DNA of 35,477 nucleotides from Candidatus Woesearchaeota archaeon (GCA_018303115.1 JAGVYT010000029.1:1-35477); one strand, 5' to 3'. Positions 8,942 through 18,448 are shown, numbered from the stretch's first letter. Notes: generated by a model from the sequence alone, not told the origin. Program-made: numbers and translations.

Positions 8942-9478
8942 ATGATAATAACCATAGCAGGCGATGCCGGCTCGGGCAAGAGCACTGTTGCAGAGCTGGT
9001 TGCCCGAAAATTAAAGTTCAGGCACTATTCTATAGGGGATTTTATGAGAACTATTGCAAAAAAGAGAAATGCGTCCCTGCTTCAGTTAAGCAAAATGGCT
9101 GAAACCGATGAGACTATTGATGAGGAGCTTGACTGCATGCAAAAAGAACTTGGCAGGCGTGAAAGGCGTTTTGTGCTTGATTCAAGGCTGGGATGGCATT
9201 TTGTTCCTAACTCGTTCAAGGTTTTTTTGAAGGTTGACATTAAAGAAGGCGCTAAAAGAATCTTCAATGCCGGAAGAAAGGGAGAGAAGGAAAACAGGAC
9301 ACTGCGGGCAACTGTTGAAAACATAAAAAAAAGGAAGGAATCCGAGCTGCAAAGATACAAAAAATATTACAATTTAAACCCATACGACAACAAAAATTAT
9401 GATTTGGTTGCAGACACCACAAAGCTAACTCCTGAAGAAATAGCTGAGAAGATAGTAAAAACTTTGAATAAAAAATAA
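8942..9478 (+). CDS. cmk: Cytidylate kinase (archaeal type)
   Basis: 178 aa; MIITIAGDAGSGKSTVAELVARKL P-loop, SIGDFMR, FVLDSRLGWHF. Confidence 0.9.
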   Translation: MIITIAGDAGSGKSTVAELVARKLKFRHYSIGDFMRTIAKKRNASLLQLSKMAETDETIDEELDCMQKELGRRERRFVLDSRLGWHFVPNSFKVFLKVDIKEGAKRIFNAGRKGEKENRTLRATVENIKKRKESELQRYKKYYNLNPYDNKNYDLVADTTKLTPEEIAEKIVKTLNKK

Positions 9479-9492
9479 ATAAAGCATATACG

Positions 9493-9601
9493 GCGCTGTC
9501 CTAAATCGTAATATTTAACAACTCAGACCGGCATAAGCTGGTCAAGGCTTAAGCAACGTTTTGGAGGCAGCTTACGCTGCCGTTCTGCACGCACACAGCG
9601 C
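9493..9601. ncRNA. Candidate structured RNA (three-way architecture) in the cmk-FKBP intergenic region; strand unknown
   Basis: Closing stem GCGCTGT/ACAGCGC (9493-9499/9595-9601) enclosing GACCGGC-ataa-GCTGGTC and GGCAGC-ttac-GCTGCC. Confidence 0.35.
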
Positions 9602-9719
9602 GCAGAAATTTACGCGAGAGTCATACTACAGAACTTAAGTGTTCTGTAATTCACAAACTTTTTCTACAGCACTGACATTTGGGCAACCTTTATAAACCGT
9701 TTCCTGTTTCTAAAAACTT

Positions 9720-10412
9720 ATGACGGAAGTTTTGAAGGAACAGGACTTTATAGAGCTGGACTACACGGGAAAGCTTGTTGAAGAGGGGATAGTTTTTGAC
9801 ACGACTGTTGAAGAGGTTGCCAAGCAGAATAACCTCTATGACGCCAATGCCAAATACGGGCCTGTGAGGATTTGCCTTGGAAAAAAGCATATCATAGAAG
9901 GGCTTGACAAAAATCTTATCGGGAAGACTGTTGGCGAGAAATACGTTTTCAGGATACCCCCGGAAGATGCTTTTGGGCAGAAAGAGCCAAAGATGATAAA
10001 GCTGGTTTCAACCAATAAGTTCAGGGAACAAAAAATAAACCCGATGCCAGGCTTGCAGGTAAACATGGATGGGGTGCTTGGAACAATAAAGGCCGTGAGT
10101 GGCGGAAGGACTGTTGTTGATTTCAACCACCCGCTTTCCGGCAAAGAGCTTGAGTACGAGGTTACCGTAAAAAGAGTGATAACTGACGTAAATGAGAAGG
10201 TTGATGCAACGCTCAAACTGCTTGGAACAAACATGGAAAAAGAGGTTTTGGCAGACAAGCTAACGCTAAAATCCCCTGAAGAAGTCCCTAAGGAAATGCA
10301 GGAAAGCCTGAAAAAAGTTATAACAGAGACTCTAAAAGAGATAAAAACAGTTTCTTTCGAGCAAGTGACGAAAAAGCCCGAAAGCATCGGGCAAGCAAAC
10401 AACAAAATATAA
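9720..10412 (+). CDS. FKBP-type peptidyl-prolyl cis-trans isomerase (archaeal long type)
   Basis: 230 aa; FIELDYTGKLVEEGIVFDTT, IIEGLDKNLIGKTVGEKYVFRIPPEDAFG, DFNHPLSGKELEYEVTVKRV. Confidence 0.93.
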   Translation: MTEVLKEQDFIELDYTGKLVEEGIVFDTTVEEVAKQNNLYDANAKYGPVRICLGKKHIIEGLDKNLIGKTVGEKYVFRIPPEDAFGQKEPKMIKLVSTNKFREQKINPMPGLQVNMDGVLGTIKAVSGGRTVVDFNHPLSGKELEYEVTVKRVITDVNEKVDATLKLLGTNMEKEVLADKLTLKSPEEVPKEMQESLKKVITETLKEIKTVSFEQVTKKPESIGQANNKI

Positions 10413-10444
10413 ATAGTAGTGTAATCAGAACTGACTCTTGGTTT

Positions 10445-11563
10445 TTGGTTAGGGTTAGTTTTATGGGGAGCGTTATTTTAAACTCAACAGGGGAAGTAAA
10501 AGCCGAGCCCAGAACAACATCTGTGGATGCTGAGCTTGAAGAGATGCTTTCTAAGCAAAAAGCGACCATAAAAGTGCTTGGCACAGGAGGCGCTGGAAAC
10601 AATACCGTAACAAGAGTGGCTGAAGTTGGCGTCATAGGCGCTGAAGTTATTGCAGTCAATACAGATGCCCAGGATTTGCTTTACACCACCGCTGACAAAA
10701 AAATTCTGATAGGAAAAGAACTCACTCACGGCTTGGGGGCAGGCTCTGACCCCAAGATAGGGGAGGAAGCTGCCCGCGAATCCGAGCATGAAATCAAAGA
10801 AGCCCTTACAGGAGCAGACATGGTCTTCATAACCTGCGGCCTTGGAGGAGGCACAGGAACAGGCTCAGCCCCGATAATAGCTGAAATATCCAGAAAGCTT
10901 GGCGCTCTGACTGTCGGAATAGTAACGATGCCCTTCACAATGGAAGGGAACAGGCGCTATGAGAATGCAATGATAGGGTTAGAGAGACTGGAGAACGTGG
11001 TTGATACGCTAATAGTAATTCCAAACGACAAGCTTCTTGAGCTCGCTCCTGACCTGCCTCTTCTTACGGCTTTCAAGGTGGCTGATGAGATTCTTACTAA
11101 TGCCGTTAAGGGAATCGCAGAGATGGTCACCAAGGCTGGACTGATAAACCTTGACTTTGCCGACATCAAGGCTGTAATGAGCGGAGGGGGTGTAGCCCTT
11201 ATAGGAGTGGGAGAGTCGGACTCTGAGAACAGGGCAGTAGAGGCAGTTGAAAAAGCCATAACAAACCCACTGCTTGACGTTGACATAACAGGGGCTAACG
11301 GTGCCCTGATTAACGTGGCAGGAGGCCCTGACATGACACTTGAACAAGCGAGAAAGGTAGTTGAAACAGTAAGCCAGAAGCTTGATGAGAACGCAAAGGT
11401 GATATGGGGGGCGCAGATATACGAGGACCTTCCGAATGTTATAAGGACGATGCTTATAGTGACGGGCGTCAGGTCGGAGCAAATCTTCGGCAAGGAAAGG
11501 CTTCACTCAACAGAAAGAAAAGCAGAAATAGAGTCAGAATTGGGGATAGAGTTTGTGGATTGA
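10445..11563 (+). CDS. ftsZ: Cell division protein FtsZ (start may be ATG at 10463)
   Basis: 372 aa; [17 protein letters not shown], tubulin signature [12 protein letters not shown]. Confidence 0.97.
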   Translation: MVRVSFMGSVILNSTGEVKAEPRTTSVDAELEEMLSKQKATIKVLGTGGAGNNTVTRVAEVGVIGAEVIAVNTDAQDLLYTTADKKILIGKELTHGLGAGSDPKIGEEAARESEHEIKEALTGADMVFITCGLGGGTGTGSAPIIAEISRKLGALTVGIVTMPFTMEGNRRYENAMIGLERLENVVDTLIVIPNDKLLELAPDLPLLTAFKVADEILTNAVKGIAEMVTKAGLINLDFADIKAVMSGGGVALIGVGESDSENRAVEAVEKAITNPLLDVDITGANGALINVAGGPDMTLEQARKVVETVSQKLDENAKVIWGAQIYEDLPNVIRTMLIVTGVRSEQIFGKERLHSTERKAEIESELGIEFVD

Positions 11564-11600
11564 ACTCGTCAAGAATTAATTCTTTTTGAGCCTGGGCGCC

Positions 11601-11753
11601 ATTGAAAAGTTGCCATGTTTAAGCCAGCTTCGCCTTTGGTTTGCAAAGGTTCTTTTCTTCCCTCCCTTGCTTTTCGAGGGAGGGAGAAAAGAAGTTCGCA
11701 TAAGCCGAACCGAAGCTAGTATGGAATGAGGATGCAACTGCGAACTTTTCAAT
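11601..11753. repeat. Nested inverted-repeat element, hairpin family copy 1
   Basis: Outer ATTGAAAAGTT/AACTTTTCAAT, middle AGCTTC..GGTT/AACCGAAGCT, inner 11650-11693 with 17 bp, one 1-nt bulge and TGCTTTTCG loop. Confidence 0.7.
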
Positions 11754-11905
11754 ATGACCTGAGCCTGATACAGTCTCATATACACTTGATGGTCTAAAGC
11801 GTGGCTGCATGGTTGACACACACCAGAGCCAGCGAGCGGGCAGTTAGAATGTTGGCTTAACAAAATCGCAAGCTTTAAAAACCGTCCCTAGTTTCGTCTT
11901 CCAGA

Positions 11906-12091
11906 ATGCAGTTTTCACAGCTGACTCTAAAGCTCAAGACTTTCCTTTTAGAGAGCAAAAGGGTGCTGGCAGTTACCCGAAAGCCCAGCAGGCTGGAATT
12001 CGTAACAATAGTCAAGGTAACAGGAATAGGAATCATAATCATAGGATTGATTGGTTTTCTGCTGCAGCTGGCAAGAAACCTGTTTTTATAA
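11906..12091 (+). CDS. secE: Preprotein translocase subunit SecE (Sec61 gamma)
   Basis: 61-aa single-TM protein immediately upstream of Spt5, downstream of ftsZ. Confidence 0.88.
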   Translation: MQFSQLTLKLKTFLLESKRVLAVTRKPSRLEFVTIVKVTGIGIIIIGLIGFLLQLARNLFL

Positions 12092-12095
12092 CAAA

Positions 12096-12584
12096 ATGGA
12101 ACAACAAACCACGCAAATATTTGCAGTAAGGACAACCGCGAACAGGGAAGAGCAGGTTATTGACTTCATAAGCTCTAATGCCAAAAAGAAGAAGCTGGAA
12201 GTTTATTCATTGATGCACCCTCATGGCATGCGCGGCTACATATTCGTAGAGGCAAAATCACGCCTGGATGCAGAGCAGGCAGCTTTCAAAGTGCCTTACG
12301 CCAGAGGCGTTCTCCCCAACCAGATTGATTATGTTGAAATAGAACACATGCTCGAGCCGGCAAAGAAGGTCGAGCTGAATATACAGAAACACGACATAGT
12401 TGAGATAATAGCAGGGCCTTTCAAAAGGGAACAGGCAAAGATAAGCAGGATTGACAAAACGAAGGAAGAGGTTGTTGTTGAGCTGCTTGAGGCAGCTGTC
12501 CCCATCCCAATAACCATCCGCATGGACTCTGTTAAAGTCGTAAGAAGGGCAGGGGACGAAGTAAAAGAAGAAAGGGAAGAGTAA
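12096..12584 (+). CDS. spt5: Transcription elongation factor Spt5 (NusG family)
   Basis: FAVRTTANREEQVIDFI, MRGYIFVEA, KKVELNIQKHDIVEIIAGPFKREQAKI; start MEQQTT at 12096 instead of 12051. Confidence 0.93.
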   Translation: MEQQTTQIFAVRTTANREEQVIDFISSNAKKKKLEVYSLMHPHGMRGYIFVEAKSRLDAEQAAFKVPYARGVLPNQIDYVEIEHMLEPAKKVELNIQKHDIVEIIAGPFKREQAKISRIDKTKEEVVVELLEAAVPIPITIRMDSVKVVRRAGDEVKEEREE

Positions 12585-12586
12585 AA

Positions 12587-13354
12587 ATGGCAACACAAAC
12601 TGTTGAAGCAATGATACCCGGAGGCAAAGCTACGCCAGCCCCTCCAATCGGACCAAGCCTTGCGCCTCTAGGGGTAAATATCGGGCAAGTGGTAGCTGAC
12701 ATAAACAAAAAAACAGCCGCCTTTAATGGTATGCAAGTGCCTGTAAAAATCAGGGTTGAAACTGAAACAAAGTCATTTGAAATAGAGGTTGGAACGCCTC
12801 CATCAAGCTCCTTGGTTCTCAAAGAAGCCGATGTTCAAAAAGGCTCTGGCAACCCACTGCAGGACAAGGTCGCAGATTTGAAAATAGAACAGATAATAAA
12901 AATAGCAAAAATGAAAGAAGATGCCCTCATGGGCAAAACCATGAAAGAAAAAGTAAAAGAGATTATCGGAACTTGCAATTCCATGGGTGTAATGGTGGAG
13001 GGAAAGCAGGCTTCTGATGTAATAAAAGAAATAAACAAAGGCGCATTTGCAAAAGAAATAGCCGAAGAGAAGACAGAGCTTACAGCCCAGGAACTAAAAG
13101 AGCTTGAAGCGGAAAGGAAGAGGCTTGCTGCAGAAATCGAGAAGAGGCGCGAGCAATACACTGCAACCGCAAAGGAAATAATTGACTCCATGCCAGGAAA
13201 GGCCAGGGGAGAGATAAAGGCCAAGCTTGTGGAAGCAGGAGTGCCAACACTTATAATAAACGAGCTTCTTCCGGTAACAGGGGCAGCGCCTGCTGCCGCG
13301 GAAGGAACAAACGAAAAGAAGGAAGAGAAAGCTCCAGAGAAATCAAAAGAATAA
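12587..13354 (+). CDS. rpl11: 50S ribosomal protein uL11 with long C-terminal extension
   Basis: IPGGKATPAPPIGPSLAPLGVNIGQVVADINKKT; 255 aa, extended beyond the canonical domain. Confidence 0.95.
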   Translation: MATQTVEAMIPGGKATPAPPIGPSLAPLGVNIGQVVADINKKTAAFNGMQVPVKIRVETETKSFEIEVGTPPSSSLVLKEADVQKGSGNPLQDKVADLKIEQIIKIAKMKEDALMGKTMKEKVKEIIGTCNSMGVMVEGKQASDVIKEINKGAFAKEIAEEKTELTAQELKELEAERKRLAAEIEKRREQYTATAKEIIDSMPGKARGEIKAKLVEAGVPTLIINELLPVTGAAPAAAEGTNEKKEEKAPEKSKE

Positions 13355-13418
13355 GCTTATTGACAATCGCACATGGCTTAATGCCAATTTGCGAGATAGC
13401 TCATAACCGCCAGTTTTG

Positions 13419-13616
13419 TTATTTCTGGTTTCTTCCCAGCTTAACAAGCTTTGTAACGTAGCCGGCAATAACATTCCCCACCTTTTGCGAGTTTATGTCT
13501 AGAAAAGTCCTCACTATTTTCTTATTCTTCAAAAAGTCGTCACTAAAAGCATCTTTGTGCTGCTCCATGAGCTGTTGTGTCAGCCTTTTTATGAACTTTG
13601 CTTTTATTCTTCCCAT
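13419..13616 (-). CDS. rps17e: 30S ribosomal protein eS17
   Basis: MGRIKAKFIKRLTQQLMEQHKDAFSDDFLKNKKIV...NVIAGYVTKLV; start at internal ATG 13616. Confidence 0.88.
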   Translation of the reverse strand: MGRIKAKFIKRLTQQLMEQHKDAFSDDFLKNKKIVRTFLDINSQKVGNVIAGYVTKLVKLGRNQK

Positions 13617-13715
13617 AAGCACAGCGAGCAACGGTCAGCTTTAAAAAGTTTATTGATTCGCAGAATACGGATTGACAAAAACTTTATATATCTTAGTCCA
13701 TAGTCGCATAAATCA

Positions 13716-13874
13716 ATGAAAGACCCGAGATTCTTGCCTGTTGAACACAGAGAGCCTGTTGAGGAATACGAAGATGATTTCTTGGACAATGAAGAAGAAC
13801 TTTATGAAATACTCTATTCTTCAATAAAAGACAGGACAATAGTCAAAAAAGTCGAGCTTTACGTAGCAAGCTGA
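13716..13874 (+). CDS. Small acidic protein (52 aa), unknown function
   Basis: MKDPRFLPVEHREPVEEYEDDFLDNEEELYEILYSSIKDRTIVKKVELYVAS; TATA-like ctttatata about 25-30 nt upstream; not in ORF track. Confidence 0.6.
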   Translation: MKDPRFLPVEHREPVEEYEDDFLDNEEELYEILYSSIKDRTIVKKVELYVAS

Positions 13875-13922
13875 TTCTTCATAGCAAAAACTTATAAACA
13901 TAGCTGAAGCAGCTATTGCTAA

Positions 13923-13994
13923 GGGCCTGTGGTCTAACGGCATGACGTCACCTTCGCAAGGTGAAGGCTGCGGGTTCAATTCCCGCCAGGTCCA
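13923..13994 (+). tRNA. tRNA-Ala (anticodon CGC)
   Basis: Cloverleaf GGGCCTG/CAGGTCC with G3:U70, anticodon arm TCACC-TTCGCAA-GGTGA, T arm GCGGG-TTCAATT-CCCGC. Confidence 0.93.
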
Positions 13995-14027
13995 TTGCAA
14001 ATACTGAGACTAAGAAAAGTTCTCGTT

Positions 14028-14438
14028 CTATGCTTTCTCTGCGTCTATCAAAATTTGTGTTAAGCGTTTAGCCTCATCAGGCTCTCTTATTATTTCGAAA
14101 ACAGCGATATCACTTAAATCCAGATCAGGAAGGTCGTGAACAAAACGCTGGTCAGGCGCTGTTTCCGGGTCAGTTATTAATCTTACAAGCTCTGGAGGGA
14201 ATATTCCTATGTCACCGATGTAGGTGCGCCTGTAAACACGCGGCACTATAGTTTCTGGTGCGCGCATATACGCTTCCACGTCAGCTCTAACAAAAAGAGC
14301 ATCACCAAACGTAGTATGATCCTGGCCTACCCCGGATATATCAAACGTGTCCGGGAACATACCTGTAACGACAGGAAAAACTAACACGGCCGGAACTTTT
14401 TTCAGGTCTGAAGAGCCGTAAAACGATGCCATAGCCAT
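14028..14438 (-). CDS. Hypothetical protein (136 aa)
   Basis: Sustained ORF in an otherwise non-coding gap; no recognised family. Confidence 0.5.
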   Translation of the reverse strand: MAMASFYGSSDLKKVPAVLVFPVVTGMFPDTFDISGVGQDHTTFGDALFVRADVEAYMRAPETIVPRVYRRTYIGDIGIFPPELVRLITDPETAPDQRFVHDLPDLDLSDIAVFEIIREPDEAKRLTQILIDAEKA

Positions 14439-14539
14439 AACTTACAAAGGTGTTGCTGAAAGCTTTATATTTTTATTGAAAAGTTTTACCGCAACAATTA
14501 TAACTGAACACCGCAATGCGCTCGTTAGAAGAGGTCTGT

Positions 14540-14695
14540 ATGAACAGGAAAAAAACGCTGGCAATCGCCTCAGCAGTTACCGTAGTTGCAACTTTCCTGC
14601 TGTTTTTGTTCGGGCAAGTAAACTATGTCGTATTCTTGGCAGTGGCAGCGCTCAACGCTTTTTTCGCATACAAAATCCTGCCGAAGATGAAGTAA
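14540..14695 (+). CDS. Small membrane protein (51 aa)
   Basis: MNRKKTLAIASAVTVVATFLLFLFGQVNYVVFLAVAALNAFFAYKILPKMK, two hydrophobic segments; different frame from the track ORF 14476-14739. Confidence 0.6.
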   Translation: MNRKKTLAIASAVTVVATFLLFLFGQVNYVVFLAVAALNAFFAYKILPKMK

Positions 14696-14783
14696 TAGTA
14701 AATCTCATTAATTTACGAATAAACAGTGAGATTTACTAAACAGCAAATCGCAGTTTTCCATTATTTATGCGATTTGCTATAAG

Positions 14784-14856
14784 AGCGAGGAGGGGGACTC
14801 GAACCCCCGAATAATCGCTCTGCAGGCGATCGCCTTGGCCGCTTGGCTACCCTCGC
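14784..14856 (-). tRNA. tRNA-Cys (anticodon GCA)
   Basis: Acceptor GCGAGGG/TCCTCGC, anticodon arm ATCGC-CTGCAGA-GCGAT, T arm GGGGG-TTCGAGT-CCCCC, U73. Confidence 0.93.
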
Positions 14857-14860
14857 ATAG

Positions 14861-14956
14861 CGGACCCGCAGGGATTTTCGCTTTGTTTCGAACCCTGGAC
14901 CTAAAGCTTTCTTTCGCTAGAAGGCTTTCGCTCTGTCCAAGCTGAGCTACGAGTCC
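14861..14956 (-). tRNA. tRNA-Arg (TCT) with two small insertions/introns (anticodon loop, 9 nt; T-loop, 12 nt)
   Basis: All stems pair: GGACTCG/CGGGTCC, GCTC/GAGC, AAAGC/GCTTT, CAGGG/CCCTG; anticodon loop is 16 nt (CTTCTAGCGAAAGAAA), T-loop 19 nt (TTCGAAACAAAGCGAAAAT). Confidence 0.82.
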
Positions 14957-15049
14957 ACATAATAAAGAAGCTGTTAGATGTTATTTAAAAGTATTGTTGT
15001 AGCTGGCGTTGTCCTGAGACTTTGCTTGCCCCTTTTGTAGCTCTCCTTC

Positions 15050-15093
15050 TTTACTTTCCCCATCCTCTGCAAAGCAAGGAGGGGGAAAGTAAA
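15050..15093. repeat. Pyrimidine/purine hairpin, family copy 2 (loop in opposite orientation)
   Basis: TTTACTTTCCCC/GGGGAAAGTAAA perfect 12 bp plus TCCT/AGGA; reverse complement contains CCCTCCTTGCTTTGCAGAGG, similar to copy 1. Confidence 0.7.
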
Positions 15094-15163
15094 ATGTGTG
15101 CAGAGAAGGCAGCAGGAACAAGGATTCGGGACAGGGCCGTTGTAGCAGCTGTGATGGATGCAG

Positions 15164-15679
15164 CTATTTCTTCTCATGCCAATGATGCCCGCCAGTTGGC
15201 TTTTCGTAGAACGGCATTGCTTTAAGGAATCTTGGAAGCCTGCTTGACGCCCTGAAAATCCTGATTATTCTAGCAGTGCGGCCTGCCCTTCCTGCATCCC
15301 TCACAATCGCCGCTGTTTCCCTTTCAAGCTTTTGCACTTCAGGTAGTTCGTGCACTGCCTCCTGTCCTTGTTCAATAAACCTGTTCAATCCAAAGAACTC
15401 CGTGAACCTGAAAACAAGGAAAAACGGGATGGTGGCAATAATCTCAAGCCAATACTTCTTCACAAATTTCGGAACCTTTCTGACCCTGTTAAATTTGAAG
15501 CCCAGGTCAATTGCAAATACGCTTACCAGAAGCATATCAAAATAGTCCGCATATGCGTTGAACGCCTCTAAATACTCTCCAAGGAAAATCTCGCCAGCTA
15601 TTATCAGGAGCAGTATGATAAGAAGCGGCCCTATCATTGAATCAATAAGTCTCTCAAGCTTGTGAAGCAGGATGTGCAT
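15164..15679 (-). CDS. Voltage-sensor-like (ion-transport family) membrane protein without pore domain
   Basis: 171 aa; DMLLVSVFAIDLGFKFNRVRKVPKFVKKYWLEIIATIPFF and Arg-rich S4-like RAGRTARIIRIFRASSRLPRFLKAMPFYE, then stop. Confidence 0.65.
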   Translation of the reverse strand: MHILLHKLERLIDSMIGPLLIILLLIIAGEIFLGEYLEAFNAYADYFDMLLVSVFAIDLGFKFNRVRKVPKFVKKYWLEIIATIPFFLVFRFTEFFGLNRFIEQGQEAVHELPEVQKLERETAAIVRDAGRAGRTARIIRIFRASSRLPRFLKAMPFYEKPTGGHHWHEKK

Positions 15680-15713
15680 AACCGGTTGTTGTTTACGCTG
15701 TTTTTAAACCTTT

Positions 15714-16805
15714 TTACTCCAAGAAATCGTTGTTCTTAATCTTTTCAGGAAGGTATTTATCGCTGATGAATGTTATGCCTTTTGATGAGAGCGCCTGGAT
15801 TTCAACTTTTGAATTGAACTGCTTTATCATTTTAAACTGGCGCTGCCAGTGCTTTGAATCCCTAAACCATTTGTAATCAGCAATCTGCTTTAATCGGGAG
15901 ATGTCAATGTCTTTGAGCTTGATGAAATGCCTCTGCAGGTCATATTTTAGAACGTCATCAGTGGTTATGCCCAAGAATCTGACAGACGGTATTGCCAGTT
16001 CAGAGGCCATATGGGCAAGGCTTATTGAACCGAACTTTATAACGCTGTATATGTAAAGCCCGTAAGGGTCAAGGTCGGTTAAGACGTAAATAGGGAGCTT
16101 GTAATCATTATACAGGCGCTGCAACAAGCGTCTTATGCCCCTGGTAGTCTGTCCTTGGGAACTCATAATGATGCAGTTGTTTTTCTCCCAGAACTTGTCT
16201 TCATGAAGACGCTCCCAGACAGCGGCCTTTTCCATGTAAATAATATATTTTGCAATTACTTTCCTGAACCTGATTTCCTCAACATTGCTCGGAATACTCC
16301 ACCCGCCTGAGCCAAGCCTGCTCCAGTCAATCAAATCCCCCTTGTCCTCTATTACAACCTTGCCGGCAACAGAGCCCATCTTGTTCGCATTTACATTTAA
16401 CTGCTCGCGAGCATGGTCTGTTATAAGCTCAAGATCCTCAAGGGCCTTGTCAGTTTCCTTTTGCTCGTCAACGATGTTAATCTTTGTGTTTGGAATAGTG
16501 CGCTTTGCCATGTAGAAAACATCCCTTAAACTGGCGTGTTTGCCAACATCAAGTAGCGTCTTGGCAATCTTCGCAACCTCCAGCGTTTGCACAAACTTTT
16601 TCGTGTGCCCCACATTAAAGAAAAACCGTTTTGCGGTTTTCTTGCCCAACCTGAGTGTTTTTGTTTTCTCATCAAAAGAAATGTTTGAAAGATTCCTTAT
16701 TGGAACATCAAGATTGGGGTTACGGCCTATCTCCACATCGGCAACAAGCTTTTTGCCGATTTCGACTAGCTTTTCTTCTGCTTCACTCGTTTCGCTTTTC
16801 GCCAT
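15714..16805 (-). CDS. top6A: DNA topoisomerase VI subunit A
   Basis: 363 aa; [13 protein letters not shown] catalytic Tyr region, [20 protein letters not shown]; overlaps top6B. Confidence 0.96.
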   Translation of the reverse strand: MAKSETSEAEEKLVEIGKKLVADVEIGRNPNLDVPIRNLSNISFDEKTKTLRLGKKTAKRFFFNVGHTKKFVQTLEVAKIAKTLLDVGKHASLRDVFYMAKRTIPNTKINIVDEQKETDKALEDLELITDHAREQLNVNANKMGSVAGKVVIEDKGDLIDWSRLGSGGWSIPSNVEEIRFRKVIAKYIIYMEKAAVWERLHEDKFWEKNNCIIMSSQGQTTRGIRRLLQRLYNDYKLPIYVLTDLDPYGLYIYSVIKFGSISLAHMASELAIPSVRFLGITTDDVLKYDLQRHFIKLKDIDISRLKQIADYKWFRDSKHWQRQFKMIKQFNSKVEIQALSSKGITFISDKYLPEKIKNNDFLE

Positions 16806-18375
16806 TGTCTTCCTCAGGTAAGTCCAGCTCTAACTGGGCTTTTATATCCTCCTTGTTTAGCATGCCCTTCAGCTTTTCCAAAAGCTGTTCCTTTTTAGCT
16901 TTAGTCAAGTAAGCCAGGCTGTCTGCCACCTCAGGGATATACCGCTCAAACAAGTTTGCTCGTTCAAGCTGCTGGTGCATCCTCACTTTTTTATTAACAT
17001 ACGCTCCAAGCTTCCTTCCGCATTCCTGCAGTGCAAGCTTGACTTCCCTGGTTATCTCAGGATAATGGGCAATAGCCTCTTTTGCTTCAGAAGTGAAAGG
17101 AACCCAAACTGAAGCCATATGAACGACAACAACCGCCGGGCCAGTGGGGATAACGTTGCCGGACTGCTGCAGCCCGTAAGGCCTCCAGTTAATTTCGGTT
17201 AGGGACTCTGTAATCGCGCAGGCGCCCTGCTGGTAAAGCAACGGGACGCGATTTGCAAACCTCATAAGAGAAACACAGCCTTCTACAGGTAACTTGCCTC
17301 CGTAGGCTATTGCAGCCTCAACAACAAAAGGGTTGCCTCGGTAAACAGATGCAGGACGGGATGTTGAGCAGTAAAACTCCGCTTCAACCTCTTTTCTCAG
17401 GCCCCTCTCAAGAAGTTCTTCCCCAATAGGAGAGATGCAGTCTGTTGGGGGGGCAATAATCCGTGTCTTGGCAATCCCCTGAATGAGCTTTTCTGCCTGC
17501 TCGCGGGTTATATCGCGAGGTTTGGTGCTTGGAAGCAAGGAGGAATTCTCGCAAATCTCCTTAGCCGTGCCTGAGCCAACTCTCGAAAATTCCGACATAA
17601 GAAAAGACTGCAATGTTCTTGAAGGGGTTGCGCCCATCATTCTCATCAACAGACCAATTTCGATGCCATAAGGGTGGGGCTTTATTTCCTCAGGATAAGG
17701 AGGCAAGTGTTCAGCTGCCCTGCTGTATACAAACGGCTCTGCTTTCGGGTTAGTGTACGTAAGAGTTACATGGGGGTTGATGATGGCAGTTTGCCTTATG
17801 TACTCATCAACTGACTGAAACCCTTTGAGGTATTCTGCCTCGATTGTCAGCTCAACCCTTGTTCCTTGCTCCTTTTCCCACTCAACCGTTTCCTCTTTAA
17901 GGATTTCAGGAGAGTTGTTCTTTACGTCTATATGAAGCTCGTAATAATGCGCCGGGTCGTTTGGGGAAATTTTAGAAGTTATTCTCGTAGGCTTGCCTGT
18001 TGTAAGCTGAGAGTACAGCACTGCCGCTGAGATTCCGATTCCCTGCTGGCCACGGCTTTGCGACAGCTTGAAGAATTTGCTTCCGTAAAGCAGCTTGGCA
18101 AAAACCTTTGGAATCTGCGACTTTATTATGCCCGGGCCGTTGTCCTCAACAACTATGCCGTACTTGAACTCGGAAAGCTGATTTATTTCAACATTGACAT
18201 CAGGCAGTATTCTTGCTTCCTCGCAGGCATCCAAACTATTATCAACAGCTTCCTTAACCGTCGTCAGAAGCGCCTTCCTCCTGTTGTCAAAGCCAAGCAA
18301 ATGCCTGTTCTTCTCAAAAAACTCCGCTATTGATATTTCACGCTGCTTTTTTGCAAGCTCGTGCGCTGTTGCCAT
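16783..18375 (-). CDS. top6B: DNA topoisomerase VI subunit B
   Basis: 530 aa; GHKL ATPase motifs [35 protein letters not shown]. Confidence 0.97.
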   Translation of the reverse strand: MATAHELAKKQREISIAEFFEKNRHLLGFDNRRKALLTTVKEAVDNSLDACEEARILPDVNVEINQLSEFKYGIVVEDNGPGIIKSQIPKVFAKLLYGSKFFKLSQSRGQQGIGISAAVLYSQLTTGKPTRITSKISPNDPAHYYELHIDVKNNSPEILKEETVEWEKEQGTRVELTIEAEYLKGFQSVDEYIRQTAIINPHVTLTYTNPKAEPFVYSRAAEHLPPYPEEIKPHPYGIEIGLLMRMMGATPSRTLQSFLMSEFSRVGSGTAKEICENSSLLPSTKPRDITREQAEKLIQGIAKTRIIAPPTDCISPIGEELLERGLRKEVEAEFYCSTSRPASVYRGNPFVVEAAIAYGGKLPVEGCVSLMRFANRVPLLYQQGACAITESLTEINWRPYGLQQSGNVIPTGPAVVVVHMASVWVPFTSEAKEAIAHYPEITREVKLALQECGRKLGAYVNKKVRMHQQLERANLFERYIPEVADSLAYLTKAKKEQLLEKLKGMLNKEDIKAQLELDLPEEDNGEKRNE

Positions 18376-18448
18376 GATTTTAGCCTTTTTTACGATTGTA
18401 TAAAAAGTTTATTGCTTCTAGCTAAACTAGACTTTGCCTTGCTTCCGG

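Noticed and set aside
11576-11863. Minus-strand ORFs between ftsZ and secE
   Set aside because: They read across a nested inverted repeat and have no protein-like composition
12051-12095. N-terminal extension of Spt5 in the ORF track
   Set aside because: Overlaps secE out of frame; ATG at 12096 directly after the secE stop gives the standard Spt5 N-terminus
14476-14739. Track ORF of 87 aa on the plus strand
   Set aside because: A different frame encodes a cleaner hydrophobic small protein; the 87-aa translation looks like out-of-frame sequence
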